Origin: a virus
DNA: 49,360 nucleotides
Strand: one strand, 5' to 3'
IMG/VR virus record: IMGVR_UViG_3300025326_000054
Span: 1 to 49,360 of that record
This document shows, piece after piece, positions 39,665 through 46,971 of the stretch. Below the pieces are notes generated by a model, which saw only the letters and a list, made by a program, of their open reading frames with translations, had not been told where the DNA came from and did not search any database. Position 1 is the first letter of the stretch. Every line of letters begins with the position of its first letter. The position numbers and the translations under genes were made by a program.

Positions 39665-39667
39665 CCT

Positions 39668-39910
39668 ATGGCGGTAACGCAACTCATCGGGAGCGCGACC
39701 CCGGGACGGCGGTACGGATCATTCTCTGGGAGGGTGGAGTCCATCCTCACCCCGTCGAAGACGTACACCGCCACGCCCCGCAAGCGCACCTACTCCGCGC
39801 AGACTCGCGAAAGGGTCTACGAAGCCACGCCCCGCAAGCGCACCTACTCCGCGCAGACTCGCGAAAGGGTCTACGAAGCCACGCCCCGCAAGCGCACCTA
39901 CTCCGCGTGA
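39668..39910 (+). CDS. Small basic protein with 18-residue tandem repeats
   Basis: An 80-aa protein whose C-terminal 46 residues are 2.5 identical copies of ATPRKRTYSAQTRERVYE. The copies are also identical in DNA, so the duplication is recent. The front (MAVTQLIGSATPGRRYGSFS) looks like a fibre-region protein. Role unknown. It is very basic and could bind DNA or lipids. Confidence 0.65.
   Translation: MAVTQLIGSATPGRRYGSFSGRVESILTPSKTYTATPRKRTYSAQTRERVYEATPRKRTYSAQTRERVYEATPRKRTYSA
39770..39907 (+). repeat. 54-bp direct repeat, 2.5 copies
   Basis: Perfect 54-bp units at 39770-39823 and 39824-39877, then a 30-bp partial copy at 39878-39907 ending just before the stop. All stay in frame with the 39668 gene. 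Confidence 0.92.
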
Positions 39911-39920
39911 GGTAATCGAC

Positions 39921-40265
39921 ATGGGAATCCGATACGGCGACGGCCCTAAGCAGCCCGGGGAAACAATCATCTATGGGATGACGTTCACTCCCGGCGATGC
40001 CATCGCCACGGGGGACACGCTCACGGGATCCCCCACGGTGGTCATCACGCGGCTATCTGATTCTGTGGTCGTCACCTCCGATGTCGTGGGACCGCCCGCG
40101 ATCACGGGGATGCTGTCCGGATCGGCGTCACGTTCCGGGAACACCGTCTCCGCGAAGATCATCGGCGGGACGGATGGACAATCGTACAAGATCACCTATT
40201 CCTGCGCGACGACGCTCGGGGAACTGGTCGAAGAGGATTTCATCTTTCTGGCAAAGGAGCTGTAA
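39921..40265 (+). CDS. Phage fibre-adaptor-like beta protein
   Basis: A 114-aa protein with a beta-sandwich pattern (DAIATGDTLTGSPTVVITRL... SAKIIGGTDGQSYKITYSCA). It resembles small phage proteins that link fibres to the tail, found just upstream of spike genes. Start ATG 39921; the stop is adjacent to the next start. Confidence 0.6.
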   Translation: MGIRYGDGPKQPGETIIYGMTFTPGDAIATGDTLTGSPTVVITRLSDSVVVTSDVVGPPAITGMLSGSASRSGNTVSAKIIGGTDGQSYKITYSCATTLGELVEEDFIFLAKEL

Positions 40266-41894
40266 ATGCGCAGACTCTACGCTCTCATCCTCGCCACCCT
40301 CATCTCCTCGCTGATCTTCGCCCCCGTGTTCGCGGTAGAGCAGCGCAAGGTCACTCAGGAAGATATCGAATGGGGAAACAAGGACAACACTGTAGTCTCC
40401 CCCGGTGGGCATACCGGCCACAAGATCCCCCGCCACTACGATAACAACGCCTTCTCCGACAACACGACCTTGTACGCCAACGACCTCATCACGAAGGGTC
40501 CGTGGGTGGACGTGAGGGCGCATGGGACTATCACGACAGACATTGGAGCCGCTATAAATGCAGCGTTAGCCGCCAATCCAAATGGGATTGACCTTCGTTT
40601 ACCAAGAGGTAATTTCCCTTGCTTAACTCAAATAAACTTGGATCTCATAGATACAAACGGTGTCGTTAAAATAACAGGGATCGGTACGACCGGAGAGCCC
40701 TCAACTGATAATAATTGGGCCACCATTATAAACGGAACCGGCTTAGGTGTCCCGGTCATGGTTGGAGGCAAAACGAAAGATAAGCCGAATATATTCCTTC
40801 GCGATTTTGTCATTCGTGGAGGAGATTCCGATGGTTTGGTGTTGGGTACTACTGCGTATGTCACTACTCATAGTTTCGTTGAGAATATAACAGTTCAGGG
40901 TGTTTCTGGATGGGGAATAAAGATTTATAGATCTTACGGGTCTTGGATAAACAAAATATACGCGAACCAATGCGGCGACGGGATCTACCTTTATCAGAAC
41001 AATGCGTCAATTTTTGGCATTGTAACGGCAAGAGAAATTCTTGGAACTACATCGGCATATTCCATCAGTATTGAGCAAGGATGGGGCTGGAGTATAGGCA
41101 CCATTTACTCTGAAGCAAATCATAAGGGGGCGTTTAGAATTGGAGCGCATGTGTCAAGTCTTACGATTGGGGCGATTTATTCGGAAGGCAACAATGCAGA
41201 CAATGTAGCGGTGTATGAATTATTAATAGGAGAAACGGCCGTTCCCGCTTTGTCTACAAATATAAAAATATTAAATGCTTACCTTGTCGGGCATGCGCTG
41301 GGTTATGATTACACTGGAGCGGTTATCGGAGTAGGGAAGGTAAATGGGCTGGATATTAGTTTTCATAACTATTGGGTGCCAGCAAAAATATTGAAGTTAA
41401 TATATAACAATGCGACCAATACCCCATTAACTATCAGAGACGCATCTACAGCAACGTCTTCGATTGATTTATCTAACGCCTATCCAGATGGTGGAATTAT
41501 ATCTATCATCGGAGGTTCAATAGAGTCGTCCGCAGTTACCCTTCCAACCACTGTTCAAGTTATGACATTAGGAGGGAAGAATATTAGCATCGCTGGAATA
41601 TTTAACAAAACAGTAACGGACAACGGGAGTACCATATTAGGGGTTAATGAGAGGCATGTATATTGCAATACAGCCACCGGGAACCAAACGATATACTTCC
41701 ATGGTTCGTCGTATACAGAAGGTGTTGACTTCACCATCACGAAAACATCAAGTGATAACAATACGGTAACAGTTGGAACTATTTACGATAGTGGTGTTGT
41801 TGGTACTACATTACTTACGGCACAATGGAATTCCGCAACCTACAGATATGATGCAGTTACGACACAGTTTGTTACGATAGGAAAGAACTTCTGA
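40266..41894 (+). CDS. Beta-helix tailspike-like protein with signal peptide
   Basis: A 542-aa protein. Residues 1-24 (MRRLYALILATLISSLIFAP, then VFAVEQ) are a typical Sec signal with an Ala-x-Ala-like cleavage site, which is unusual for a virion spike. Residues about 90-480 are repeated short strands (VDVRAHGTITTDIGAAINAA; GIKIYRSYGSWINKIYANQC) like pectate-lyase-type tailspikes that bind or degrade surface glycans. GC content falls sharply after about 40550, so the receptor-binding part was probably exchanged by recombination. Confidence 0.72.
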   Translation: MRRLYALILATLISSLIFAPVFAVEQRKVTQEDIEWGNKDNTVVSPGGHTGHKIPRHYDNNAFSDNTTLYANDLITKGPWVDVRAHGTITTDIGAAINAALAANPNGIDLRLPRGNFPCLTQINLDLIDTNGVVKITGIGTTGEPSTDNNWATIINGTGLGVPVMVGGKTKDKPNIFLRDFVIRGGDSDGLVLGTTAYVTTHSFVENITVQGVSGWGIKIYRSYGSWINKIYANQCGDGIYLYQNNASIFGIVTAREILGTTSAYSISIEQGWGWSIGTIYSEANHKGAFRIGAHVSSLTIGAIYSEGNNADNVAVYELLIGETAVPALSTNIKILNAYLVGHALGYDYTGAVIGVGKVNGLDISFHNYWVPAKILKLIYNNATNTPLTIRDASTATSSIDLSNAYPDGGIISIIGGSIESSAVTLPTTVQVMTLGGKNISIAGIFNKTVTDNGSTILGVNERHVYCNTATGNQTIYFHGSSYTEGVDFTITKTSSDNNTVTVGTIYDSGVVGTTLLTAQWNSATYRYDAVTTQFVTIGKNF

Positions 41895-41947
41895 TGCGCG
41901 CTTCCTTCCCCGCCATCTCCTTCGTCCCCGAAAGGGAGGATAGATGA
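41894..41947 (+). CDS. Tiny leader ORF 1 before the endolysin
   Basis: A 17-codon frame (MRASFPAISFVPEREDR) starting with TGATG overlap at the spike stop and ending with ATGA overlap into the next tiny ORF. Probably a translational-coupling leader. Confidence 0.35.
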   Translation: MRASFPAISFVPEREDR

Positions 41948-41988
41948 CCCGCACCCAGCTGATCGCGCAGTTGCAGGAGGGTAGATGA
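41944..41988 (+). CDS. Tiny leader ORF 2 before the endolysin
   Basis: A 14-codon frame (MTRTQLIAQLQEGR) with AGGGAGG upstream. Its TGA overlaps the endolysin ATG (41985) as ATGA, and its own 3' part contains the endolysin ribosome site GGAGGG. Confidence 0.35.
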   Translation: MTRTQLIAQLQEGR

Positions 41989-42461
41989 GATCCAATTTCC
42001 GCGACTGGTTGACGAACCTTCGAGAGGACGAAGGGTTCAAGTCGAACGACTCCCGCGACCCGGGGAAGCGCACTGTACATGGGATATCGGAGGTCTACCA
42101 TCCCGAGATGTATAGGGATGGGAAGGAACCGACGCTGGCGGACCTGCCGGAGTTCTACCTGAAGAACTACTGGATTCCCGGCGGGTGTGATTCCCTGCCC
42201 TTCCCGCTCGACGTGAACCATGCCGACGCCTGCGTCAATCCGGGGATCGGCGCAGCCATTCGGTTCCTACACGACTCGGGGGAACATAAGGATGTGCTGT
42301 GGCGCACCACGGAGTACATTTTTTTGAGGCAGGAATATTACCTCGACCGGATACTTAAGAGCCCCAAGATGCTATATGCGGTGCGGGGCTGGATGCTCCG
42401 GTGCATCCGATACTGGAAATATACCGTCGGGAACATGCTCGCCATGAAGGAATTGGGATGA
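41985..42461 (+). CDS. Endolysin, GH108-type muramidase
   Basis: A 158-aa peptidoglycan hydrolase. The N-terminal block LREDEGFKSNDSRDPGKRTV, then HGIS, is the GH108 signature; Glu16 is the likely catalytic acid. The C-terminal part (VNHADACVNPGIGAAIRFLH... ILKSPKMLYAVRGWMLRCIR) corresponds to the family's second domain. It would cut glycan strands at the end of infection. No signal peptide, so it depends on the holin downstream. Confidence 0.83.
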   Translation: MRSNFRDWLTNLREDEGFKSNDSRDPGKRTVHGISEVYHPEMYRDGKEPTLADLPEFYLKNYWIPGGCDSLPFPLDVNHADACVNPGIGAAIRFLHDSGEHKDVLWRTTEYIFLRQEYYLDRILKSPKMLYAVRGWMLRCIRYWKYTVGNMLAMKELG

Positions 42462-42976
42462 AAGACGCCATCTGCACCTGCGCGTATTGCGGCGAGGAGA
42501 TGACGTGGGAGGCGTACCGGGCGCATATCGCCGAGTGCCGCCGCAAGCATGGGGGCGATGACGGCTTGTGGCGGGATGTTGCGCTCATCCTCGCCGTCCT
42601 GTTGCCGCTCCTTGGCCTGCTGTCCATGTCGTGCGGATCTCCGGGGGGGGCGCCTGCCCCAGTGGACAACACGGAGACGCTGCGATGGGTACAGGAGCCG
42701 CTGTACGCCGACAACACGCCGCTGGACTTGCGCCGGGACATCTCATGGTACGAGATCCACCTGTCCGACAACGCTGTGTGGGGCGACAATACGCTCCGTG
42801 CGGCCCTTGCGGGCGTTGACGACGCGGGCGTGCCGGTCAGCACGTTCGATCTTGCGCTGCTGGCGGCCTATGGGATCGGCCCGGGAGACAACGGCTGTTA
42901 CGTCACTGTGCGGTCCATATCGTCCGACAACATATCATCCGGCTACGGGATACCGTGCTGGTGGGAGGGAAAGTAA
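42458..42976 (+). CDS. Membrane-anchored lysis-region protein with N-terminal zinc motif
   Basis: A 172-aa protein. It has CTCAYCGEEMTWEAYRAHIA near the start (a C2H2-like or CxxC zinc site). One transmembrane helix follows (VALILAVLLPLLGLLSMSC), then an outside domain with ISWYEIHLSDNAVWGDNT and CYVTVRSISS, fibronectin-like. The helix ends LLSMSCGS, which resembles a lipobox but is internal. Perhaps a spanin-type or envelope protein. ATGA start overlap at 42458. Confidence 0.6.
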   Translation: MKDAICTCAYCGEEMTWEAYRAHIAECRRKHGGDDGLWRDVALILAVLLPLLGLLSMSCGSPGGAPAPVDNTETLRWVQEPLYADNTPLDLRRDISWYEIHLSDNAVWGDNTLRAALAGVDDAGVPVSTFDLALLAAYGIGPGDNGCYVTVRSISSDNISSGYGIPCWWEGK

Positions 42977-43365
42977 TGAAGAAACGATTGCTCGTTTTCG
43001 CGCTCTGCATCCTCGCCGTTCTGGTGCTCGCCCGGCACGCCCGGGCGGAGACGGTCACGTGGTCCAACCCGACAGAGTATACGGATAGTTCCGCCATCCC
43101 GACTACGGCGCAGGCGACGATCACCACGAAACTGTACAAGGGGCTGGATCATGTCACGTGGGGGTCGGCGTTTGCAACGATCACCAGCGGAGGGACATCG
43201 TGGACGGGTCCACTTGGGGTGGCGCCGGGAGGGACCATCTATGTGTCGGCGACCTCCACGATCCCGGCGGAGGGCGTCGAGAGCGGGTACGCGCCGTATT
43301 ACACGTGGGCCGTCCCCTACGTCGCGCCGAAGACGCCGACCGGCATCGGCATCACAAGGCAATGA
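42976..43365 (+). CDS. Secreted fibronectin-like small protein
   Basis: A 129-aa protein with a clear Sec signal (MKKRLLVFALCILAVLVLAR, then HARAETV) and a beta-sandwich domain (WSNPTEYTDSSAIPTTAQAT... YAPYYTWAVPYVAP). It would be exported to the periplasm. The location beside endolysin suggests a role in envelope disruption or as a moron. Start ATG 42976 by TAATG overlap and GGAGGG. Confidence 0.65.
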   Translation: MKKRLLVFALCILAVLVLARHARAETVTWSNPTEYTDSSAIPTTAQATITTKLYKGLDHVTWGSAFATITSGGTSWTGPLGVAPGGTIYVSATSTIPAEGVESGYAPYYTWAVPYVAPKTPTGIGITRQ

Positions 43366-43418
43366 GTGACAGTCTCCAATAGTGACCAATAGATGTAATC
43401 GCTTTGAGGGAGGGTGGG

Positions 43419-43532
43419 ATGAGCGCAAAGATCCTCGACTGGATCAAGATGAATCAGGCGTTCGTAACCGGATTTGTACTCGGATTGATCGCCGGAGGCG
43501 TCCTCGGGATGCTCGGGGCGTGGCTGAAATAG
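43419..43532 (+). CDS. Small single-helix membrane protein (holin-like)
   Basis: A 37-aa protein with one Gly-rich transmembrane helix (GFVLGLIAGGVLGMLGAWL) after a strong GAGGGAGG site. Size and place in the lysis cassette fit a small holin, antiholin or pinholin. The GxxxG-like spacing could support oligomers. Confidence 0.55.
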   Translation: MSAKILDWIKMNQAFVTGFVLGLIAGGVLGMLGAWLK

Positions 43533-43847
43533 ATGGACCTGAAGAAGATCGCCGCCGCGATCATCGCACTTACCGTCATCATCGGTACCGCCTACACGAT
43601 CGACGGGCGATGGGTACGGAGCGCCGTATTCGCCGAGGGAATGTCCGAGGTCAAGACGCGCCAGTATCGGTTCGAGGAACGCGGCATACAGAAGGACATC
43701 AACGATCTGGAAGACAGGCTGGAAAGCCCGCAGCTACCCGAGAAGCGGCGGGGAGTCTACCAGCAGCGGCTCCGCGAGTTGAAACGGGACTTGCAGGAGA
43801 TCAGAGAAGAGAAGGCGGCAACGCAGATGAAGGGAGGCGGGAAATGA
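43533..43847 (+). CDS. Inner-membrane spanin-like protein (Rz-like)
   Basis: A 104-aa protein. The N-terminal transmembrane helix (KIAAAIIALTVIIGTAYTID) is followed by a periplasmic coiled coil (EERGIQKDINDLEDRLESPQ... LRELKRDLQEIREEKA). This is the design of an i-spanin, which fuses inner and outer membranes at lysis. It starts right after the previous stop. Confidence 0.68.
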   Translation: MDLKKIAAAIIALTVIIGTAYTIDGRWVRSAVFAEGMSEVKTRQYRFEERGIQKDINDLEDRLESPQLPEKRRGVYQQRLRELKRDLQEIREEKAATQMKGGGK

Positions 43848-44086
43848 ACGAGTGGGGGATTGCCGCGGACATCCGTAAGATTATATCCGACGACAACGGG
43901 AACCTGTCCTCCAAGCGCGTCCTCGCTATCGTTTGGGGACTGGGCGTATTCTGCGTGTGGGCCGCCGTCAGTGTGAAAAAGGGCGAGATGGCCCCACTCG
44001 CATGGGAGCACGTTGGGATCATCCTCTCCCTTGCGAGCGTCGTGGCGGCTGGCAAATGGGGCGAGAAACCGGCGGGCACACCATGA
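43844..44086 (+). CDS. Putative holin
   Basis: An 80-aa protein with two hydrophobic helices (RVLAIVWGLGVFCVWAAVSV and EHVGIILSLASVVAAGKW) and short charged ends, the class II holin layout. It would form membrane holes releasing the endolysin. ATGA overlap with the spanin-like gene. Confidence 0.72.
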   Translation: MNEWGIAADIRKIISDDNGNLSSKRVLAIVWGLGVFCVWAAVSVKKGEMAPLAWEHVGIILSLASVVAAGKWGEKPAGTP

Positions 44087-44301
44087 ACCTCGATCCGAAG
44101 GGATTCGCTCCGAACGAACCTCTATCGAATCACGCGGTACAGGCGTTCGTCCACAAGGACTGCCCGCTATCGCCCCGAATGTGCTTCGGGATCGCCACCG
44201 GGTTCGGCGGGGTGCCGATCAACATCTGTGAGTTTTTCAAAGATGAATCGACGGCGGAGGCGCCGAAGGCGGAATGCACCTACCTCGTTGACGGGCCATA
44301 G
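44083..44301 (+). CDS. Small hypothetical protein of the lysis region
   Basis: A 72-aa soluble protein (MNLDPKGFAPNEPLSNHAVQ...) with four Cys residues. Start ATG 44083 overlaps the holin stop. Unknown function. Confidence 0.6.
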   Translation: MNLDPKGFAPNEPLSNHAVQAFVHKDCPLSPRMCFGIATGFGGVPINICEFFKDESTAEAPKAECTYLVDGP

Positions 44302-44309
44302 GAGAAACG

Positions 44310-44897
44310 ATGGATTGGAAAAAGATCGGCTCATCTGCGATGTCGAACAACGTGGTCGTCATTGCCCTGATCGTAGCGGGGCTTATTGCCTACGCCAAGT
44401 ATGCTCCCGATTCGATGAAACCGTGGACGAACGCGCCGCAACCAGCAAGCCAGCCGAAGGACCCGGCGGCGAATGTGGAAAGGGTAGAGGTGCCGGGGCC
44501 GGTAAAGGTGACCGTCATCCCAAAAAAGAAATACACCGAAAAGTTACCTGATGTTCTCACCCCGGCCACGGTACAGGACAATTCCGCGCAGGTCATCGCG
44601 TCGGCCACCATCCCCCCCTCCCCGGCGGGCGGTACCGCGTCCGCCATCCTCCGTACCGTGGACGGGGTAGGCGTGGGATCGATCGAGTACCGGGCGGCAA
44701 CGCCGAGGTTCTTCGCGGTGCAAAAGGAGTTCGGTGTCCGTGCGGGCATGGGGACCGGGGGGCTGGTGGTGGGCGAGGTCTATGCTCGCCCGTTGAGAAT
44801 TGGTCCCGTCAATATCGAAATAAGAGGTTACGGCAAGCGGGACGATAGGAGCGGGGCAGATTTCGGGGGAATTGTTTTAATTGATTATAGGTTTTAG
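44310..44897 (+). CDS. Membrane-anchored periplasmic protein (late phage gene)
   Basis: A 195-aa protein with an N-terminal anchor (NNVVVIALIVAGLIAYAKYA), a Pro-rich linker (PQPASQPKDPAANV) and a beta-rich external domain ending VNIEIRGYGKRDDRSG and IVLIDYRF. Similar layouts occur in phage envelope-spanning proteins. It could be an unimolecular spanin or cargo. Confidence 0.6.
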   Translation: MDWKKIGSSAMSNNVVVIALIVAGLIAYAKYAPDSMKPWTNAPQPASQPKDPAANVERVEVPGPVKVTVIPKKKYTEKLPDVLTPATVQDNSAQVIASATIPPSPAGGTASAILRTVDGVGVGSIEYRAATPRFFAVQKEFGVRAGMGTGGLVVGEVYARPLRIGPVNIEIRGYGKRDDRSGADFGGIVLIDYRF

Positions 44898-45020
44898 GTA
44901 TAATAAATCGGGAGGGAAATTTTATAGATACTTGATATCAAATGGATATCCCCAGAAATGCACTTTTAATGAGGCGACGAAAAAACGCAAGTAATTGAAA
45001 TCATTGAAGGGGGCATCGGA
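44898..45020. other. AT-rich intergenic stretch
   Basis: No gene or clear terminator. The DNA is notably AT-rich, with several TATA-like runs, and may carry a promoter for the 45021 gene that I cannot define. Confidence 0.4.
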
Positions 45021-45350
45021 TTGCAATCTTACACTGGCCCCGAGCGGCGCGATTTGTCCTACCATCCTCCACGGAAGATGGTGCTTACTGATGCCGATGT
45101 CGCCGCGATCGCCGTGGAGGTGAAGAAGCATCATGTCTGCCGGTACGACATCGAGCCGAAGGACATGGCCAGCCTGTTGGATTTCGTCAGATCGTTTCAG
45201 GAAGGAGCGATCGAGACGCGGCGCACGTTCCGCACTGCTGCCATCCGGATGATCGTATGGGGTACAATCGCCGGATTCATCGCGCTGCTGGAGGTCAAAT
45301 TCCGGTGGATACGCCCCCTGCTTCGGTTCATCACAGGGGCGCCGGGATAA
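45021..45350 (+). CDS. C-terminally anchored membrane protein, last gene of the rightward arm
   Basis: A 109-aa protein starting at TTG 45021 (QSYTGPERRDLSYHPPRKMV), with GAAGGGGG upstream. The soluble helical front (TDADVAAIAVEVKKHH) is followed by a C-terminal transmembrane helix (AIRMIVWGTIAGFIALLEV). Similar small tail-anchored proteins end many phage late operons. Role unknown. Confidence 0.6.
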   Translation: MQSYTGPERRDLSYHPPRKMVLTDADVAAIAVEVKKHHVCRYDIEPKDMASLLDFVRSFQEGAIETRRTFRTAAIRMIVWGTIAGFIALLEVKFRWIRPLLRFITGAPG

Positions 45351-45361
45351 CTGTCAACTCT

Positions 45362-45391
45362 CCCTCCCGCATTGTCAAACGGGCGGGAGGG
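45362..45391. terminator. Bidirectional terminator-like hairpin between convergent arms
   Basis: CCCTCCCGC (45362-45370) pairs with GCGGGAGGG (45383-45391) across a 12-base loop. In the circular phage it lies where the rightward arm meets the leftward arm (gene at 340). There is no T run. Three TGTCAA motifs (about 45353, 45374, 45395) lie in and around it. Confidence 0.55.
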
Positions 45392-45406
45392 GTTGTCAAC
45401 TTCCTC

Positions 45407-45414
45407 CTTCCCCT
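45407..45414 (+). repeat. Left copy of the 8-bp target-site duplication
   Basis: CTTCCCCT directly precedes the left end of the transposon. The same 8-mer directly follows the right end of the other element copy (128-135). IS1-family elements duplicate 8-9 bp. Confidence 0.75.
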
Positions 45415-45415
45415 A

Positions 45416-45432
45416 GTAGTGGGTCAGTTTGA
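45416..45432 (+). repeat. Left terminal inverted repeat
   Basis: GTAGTGGGTCAGTTTGA, exactly complementary to 49112-49128 and to 110-126. Confidence 0.9.
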
Positions 45433-45444
45433 TTTGCCGGGCCG

Positions 45445-45473
45445 TTGACTATGCTTGACCGCTAATGCTATCC
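45445..45473 (+). promoter_or_regulatory. Promoter of the left passenger gene with palindromic site
   Basis: TTGACT (45445-45450) and CTATCC (45468-45473) are 17 bp apart. The spacer holds TGCTTGA-CCGC-TAATGCT (45452-45469), a relative of the palindrome in the transposase promoter at the same offset. The -10 is followed closely by ATG 45481, so the mRNA would be nearly leaderless. Confidence 0.55.
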
Positions 45474-45480
45474 TTGATGC

Positions 45481-45729
45481 ATGACAACCCCAAAGAAGAG
45501 GCGACCCCGCGATATCTCCCAACTTGCCGCGTCGATTGTGGCGGATGCCACGAGCGAAGAGAAGCCAATATCTGAACCGACGAAGAAGAATCCCGCAGCC
45601 GTTGCCCTCGGACGATTAGGCGGACTAAAAGGCGGAAAGGCCCGAGCGGCCAAGCTATCCGCGAAGAAGCGGAAGGAGATCGCCAAGAAGGCGGCGCAGA
45701 CACGTTGGGCGAAAACGACCAAGAAGTAA
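45481..45729 (+). CDS. Small basic Lys/Ala-rich protein (transposon passenger)
   Basis: An 82-aa protein. The C-terminal half (NPAAVALGRLGGLKGGKARA, then KLSAKKRKEIAKKAAQTRWA) matches a common small bacterial protein family with the LGRLGGLKGGKARA motif, often encoded near mobile elements. It is highly basic and may bind DNA or RNA. It could be the factor acting on the repeated palindromes, but that is only conjecture. Start ATG 45481 has no ribosome site, consistent with a leaderless mRNA. Confidence 0.7.
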   Translation: MTTPKKRRPRDISQLAASIVADATSEEKPISEPTKKNPAAVALGRLGGLKGGKARAAKLSAKKRKEIAKKAAQTRWAKTTKK

Positions 45730-45779
45730 TTTCCTAAACCTAATCTCCCTACTCTTCCCAAGCCGGTGCCCTCCTGATC

Positions 45780-45959
45780 CTAATTCTGAATAATGTCCTC
45801 CCGCCGGAACCCTATCGGCATTGGCGCTTCTTTTCCTGACATCAGCAGACCGAAGCTTTCCTCGTTCACCACATAGATGGTTTTATCGGTTTCGCTCCAA
45901 ACCCGCCGCTCAAGTTGATCTCCCGTAAAGGATCTGACCACGACGATATCGCCCCTCAT
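45780..45959 (-). CDS. Small passenger protein (unknown)
   Basis: A 59-aa protein starting MRGDIVVVRSFTGDQLERRV at ATG 45957-45959 after AAAGGGGGTG. It looks like a small SH3-like beta barrel (RGDIVVVRSF... KTIYVVNEES), superficially like MazF-type folds but too short and without their catalytic pattern. Transcribed opposite to its neighbours. Confidence 0.6.
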   Translation of the reverse strand: MRGDIVVVRSFTGDQLERRVWSETDKTIYVVNEESFGLLMSGKEAPMPIGFRREDIIQN

Positions 45960-46097
45960 GGCGCACCCCCTTTTTTTAGACATTTTAGTCATGCCAAAAA
46001 GCAGATTCAAAAAAAGTCGGTAGACGGCAGATGGGGTATTGACATACGGATTGTGGCATGAGACTCTACCGGTATAAAAAATTGGAGGTAGACGATC

Positions 46098-46817
46098 ATG
46101 ACGAAGGGCGAAACTGATGGGGGCCGGAAGCCTGTTCCTCCGTACGTCGCCTACAAATCATTTAAGAACTTCGTGGACGGGCTGCGGGGTCACGGTCTCC
46201 CTGGTCGTATTGACCGAAGCGTCATGGGAAGCCTCTCTGGCGCAACACAAACCAATATACTTCATGCACTGCGTTACTTGAAATTGACAGCAGATGACGG
46301 CAAGCCTACGGAGAAATTGACAAATCTAGTCAAGGCTCAGGGTGAAGAAAAGCAAAAATACTACAATGGTATTGTAAAGGAATCATATGTTTTTCTTTTT
46401 TCAGAAAATTTTGATCTTAAAACCGCTACTTCTAGGCAACTTGATGAGAGGTTTGAAGGGCTAGGTATTTCAGGTGATACAATACGTAAATGCGTTGCTT
46501 TCTTTATATCTATAGCAAAGGATGGGGACATACAACTTTCAAAATATATACAGAAGATACGACGACAAAGGCAACCAGGCGGAACACGCCAGAAAAAGAC
46601 ACATGGTCAACAGGGAAACAACGGCGCAAAGGGTGGTGAGCAAGAATTTCAGCATAGTGGTGACGAGAAACCACCCGAAGGAATGGTTCGGATACCGATA
46701 TCTATTGGTATTGGCAAAATATGGACTCTTACAATGAATCAAGACTACAACGTGGAGGATGTAGATCGGTTTGTACAAATTGTGCGCATTACATTGGGTC
46801 TTGGGGAAAAGAAATAA
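46098..46817 (+). CDS. DUF5343-like passenger protein
   Basis: A 239-aa protein. Residues 10-160 show the DUF5343 pattern: PYVAYKSFKNFVDGLRGHGL, a GRIDRS...LSGATQTNILHALRYL block, and later GISGDTIRKCVAFFISIAKD. The C-terminal part has a basic linker (RRQRQPGGTRQKKTHGQQGN) and a beta segment ending VQIVRITLG. The family is frequent in variable genome regions, with unknown function. Start ATG 46098 after TTGGAGG; stop TAA is immediately followed by TGA. AT-rich compared with the phage. Confidence 0.75.
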   Translation: MTKGETDGGRKPVPPYVAYKSFKNFVDGLRGHGLPGRIDRSVMGSLSGATQTNILHALRYLKLTADDGKPTEKLTNLVKAQGEEKQKYYNGIVKESYVFLFSENFDLKTATSRQLDERFEGLGISGDTIRKCVAFFISIAKDGDIQLSKYIQKIRRQRQPGGTRQKKTHGQQGNNGAKGGEQEFQHSGDEKPPEGMVRIPISIGIGKIWTLTMNQDYNVEDVDRFVQIVRITLGLGEKK

Positions 46818-46845
46818 TGATTTCCCCTAGGAAGGAGGATCGGTA

Positions 46846-46902
46846 ATGAAATTATTAGTGACAGGGCATCGCAGGGAGGCCCGTAAAAAACAAAGTGGGT
46901 GA
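46846..46902 (+). CDS. Tiny ORF with strong ribosome site
   Basis: An 18-codon frame (MKLLVTGHRREARKKQSG) preceded by AAGGAGG, ending inside the hairpin upstream of the tRNA. It may be a leader peptide or a truncated gene. Confidence 0.35.
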   Translation: MKLLVTGHRREARKKQSG

Positions 46903-46959
46903 GACGGAGTAGGCTTGGCGGTCCGCTCGTCTCACCCATACCCTGCCCCCGTTAGGGGG
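46897..46959 (+). repeat. Two hairpins upstream of the suppressor-type tRNA
   Basis: A 10-bp stem GGGTGAGACG (46897-46906)/CGTCTCACCC (46928-46937) is followed by CCCCC-GTTA-GGGGG (46946-46959), 13 bp before the tRNA. They may mark tRNA 5' processing or attenuation. Confidence 0.6.
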
Positions 46960-46971
46960 TCACAACCTGGT

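Noticed and set aside
39668-39910. Diversity-generating retroelement target near fibre genes
   Set aside because: No reverse transcriptase or template repeat is present. The repeats are simple tandem duplications.
45780-45959. MazF-type toxin
   Set aside because: The fold looks vaguely similar, but the protein is about half the length and lacks the typical motifs; no antitoxin is adjacent.
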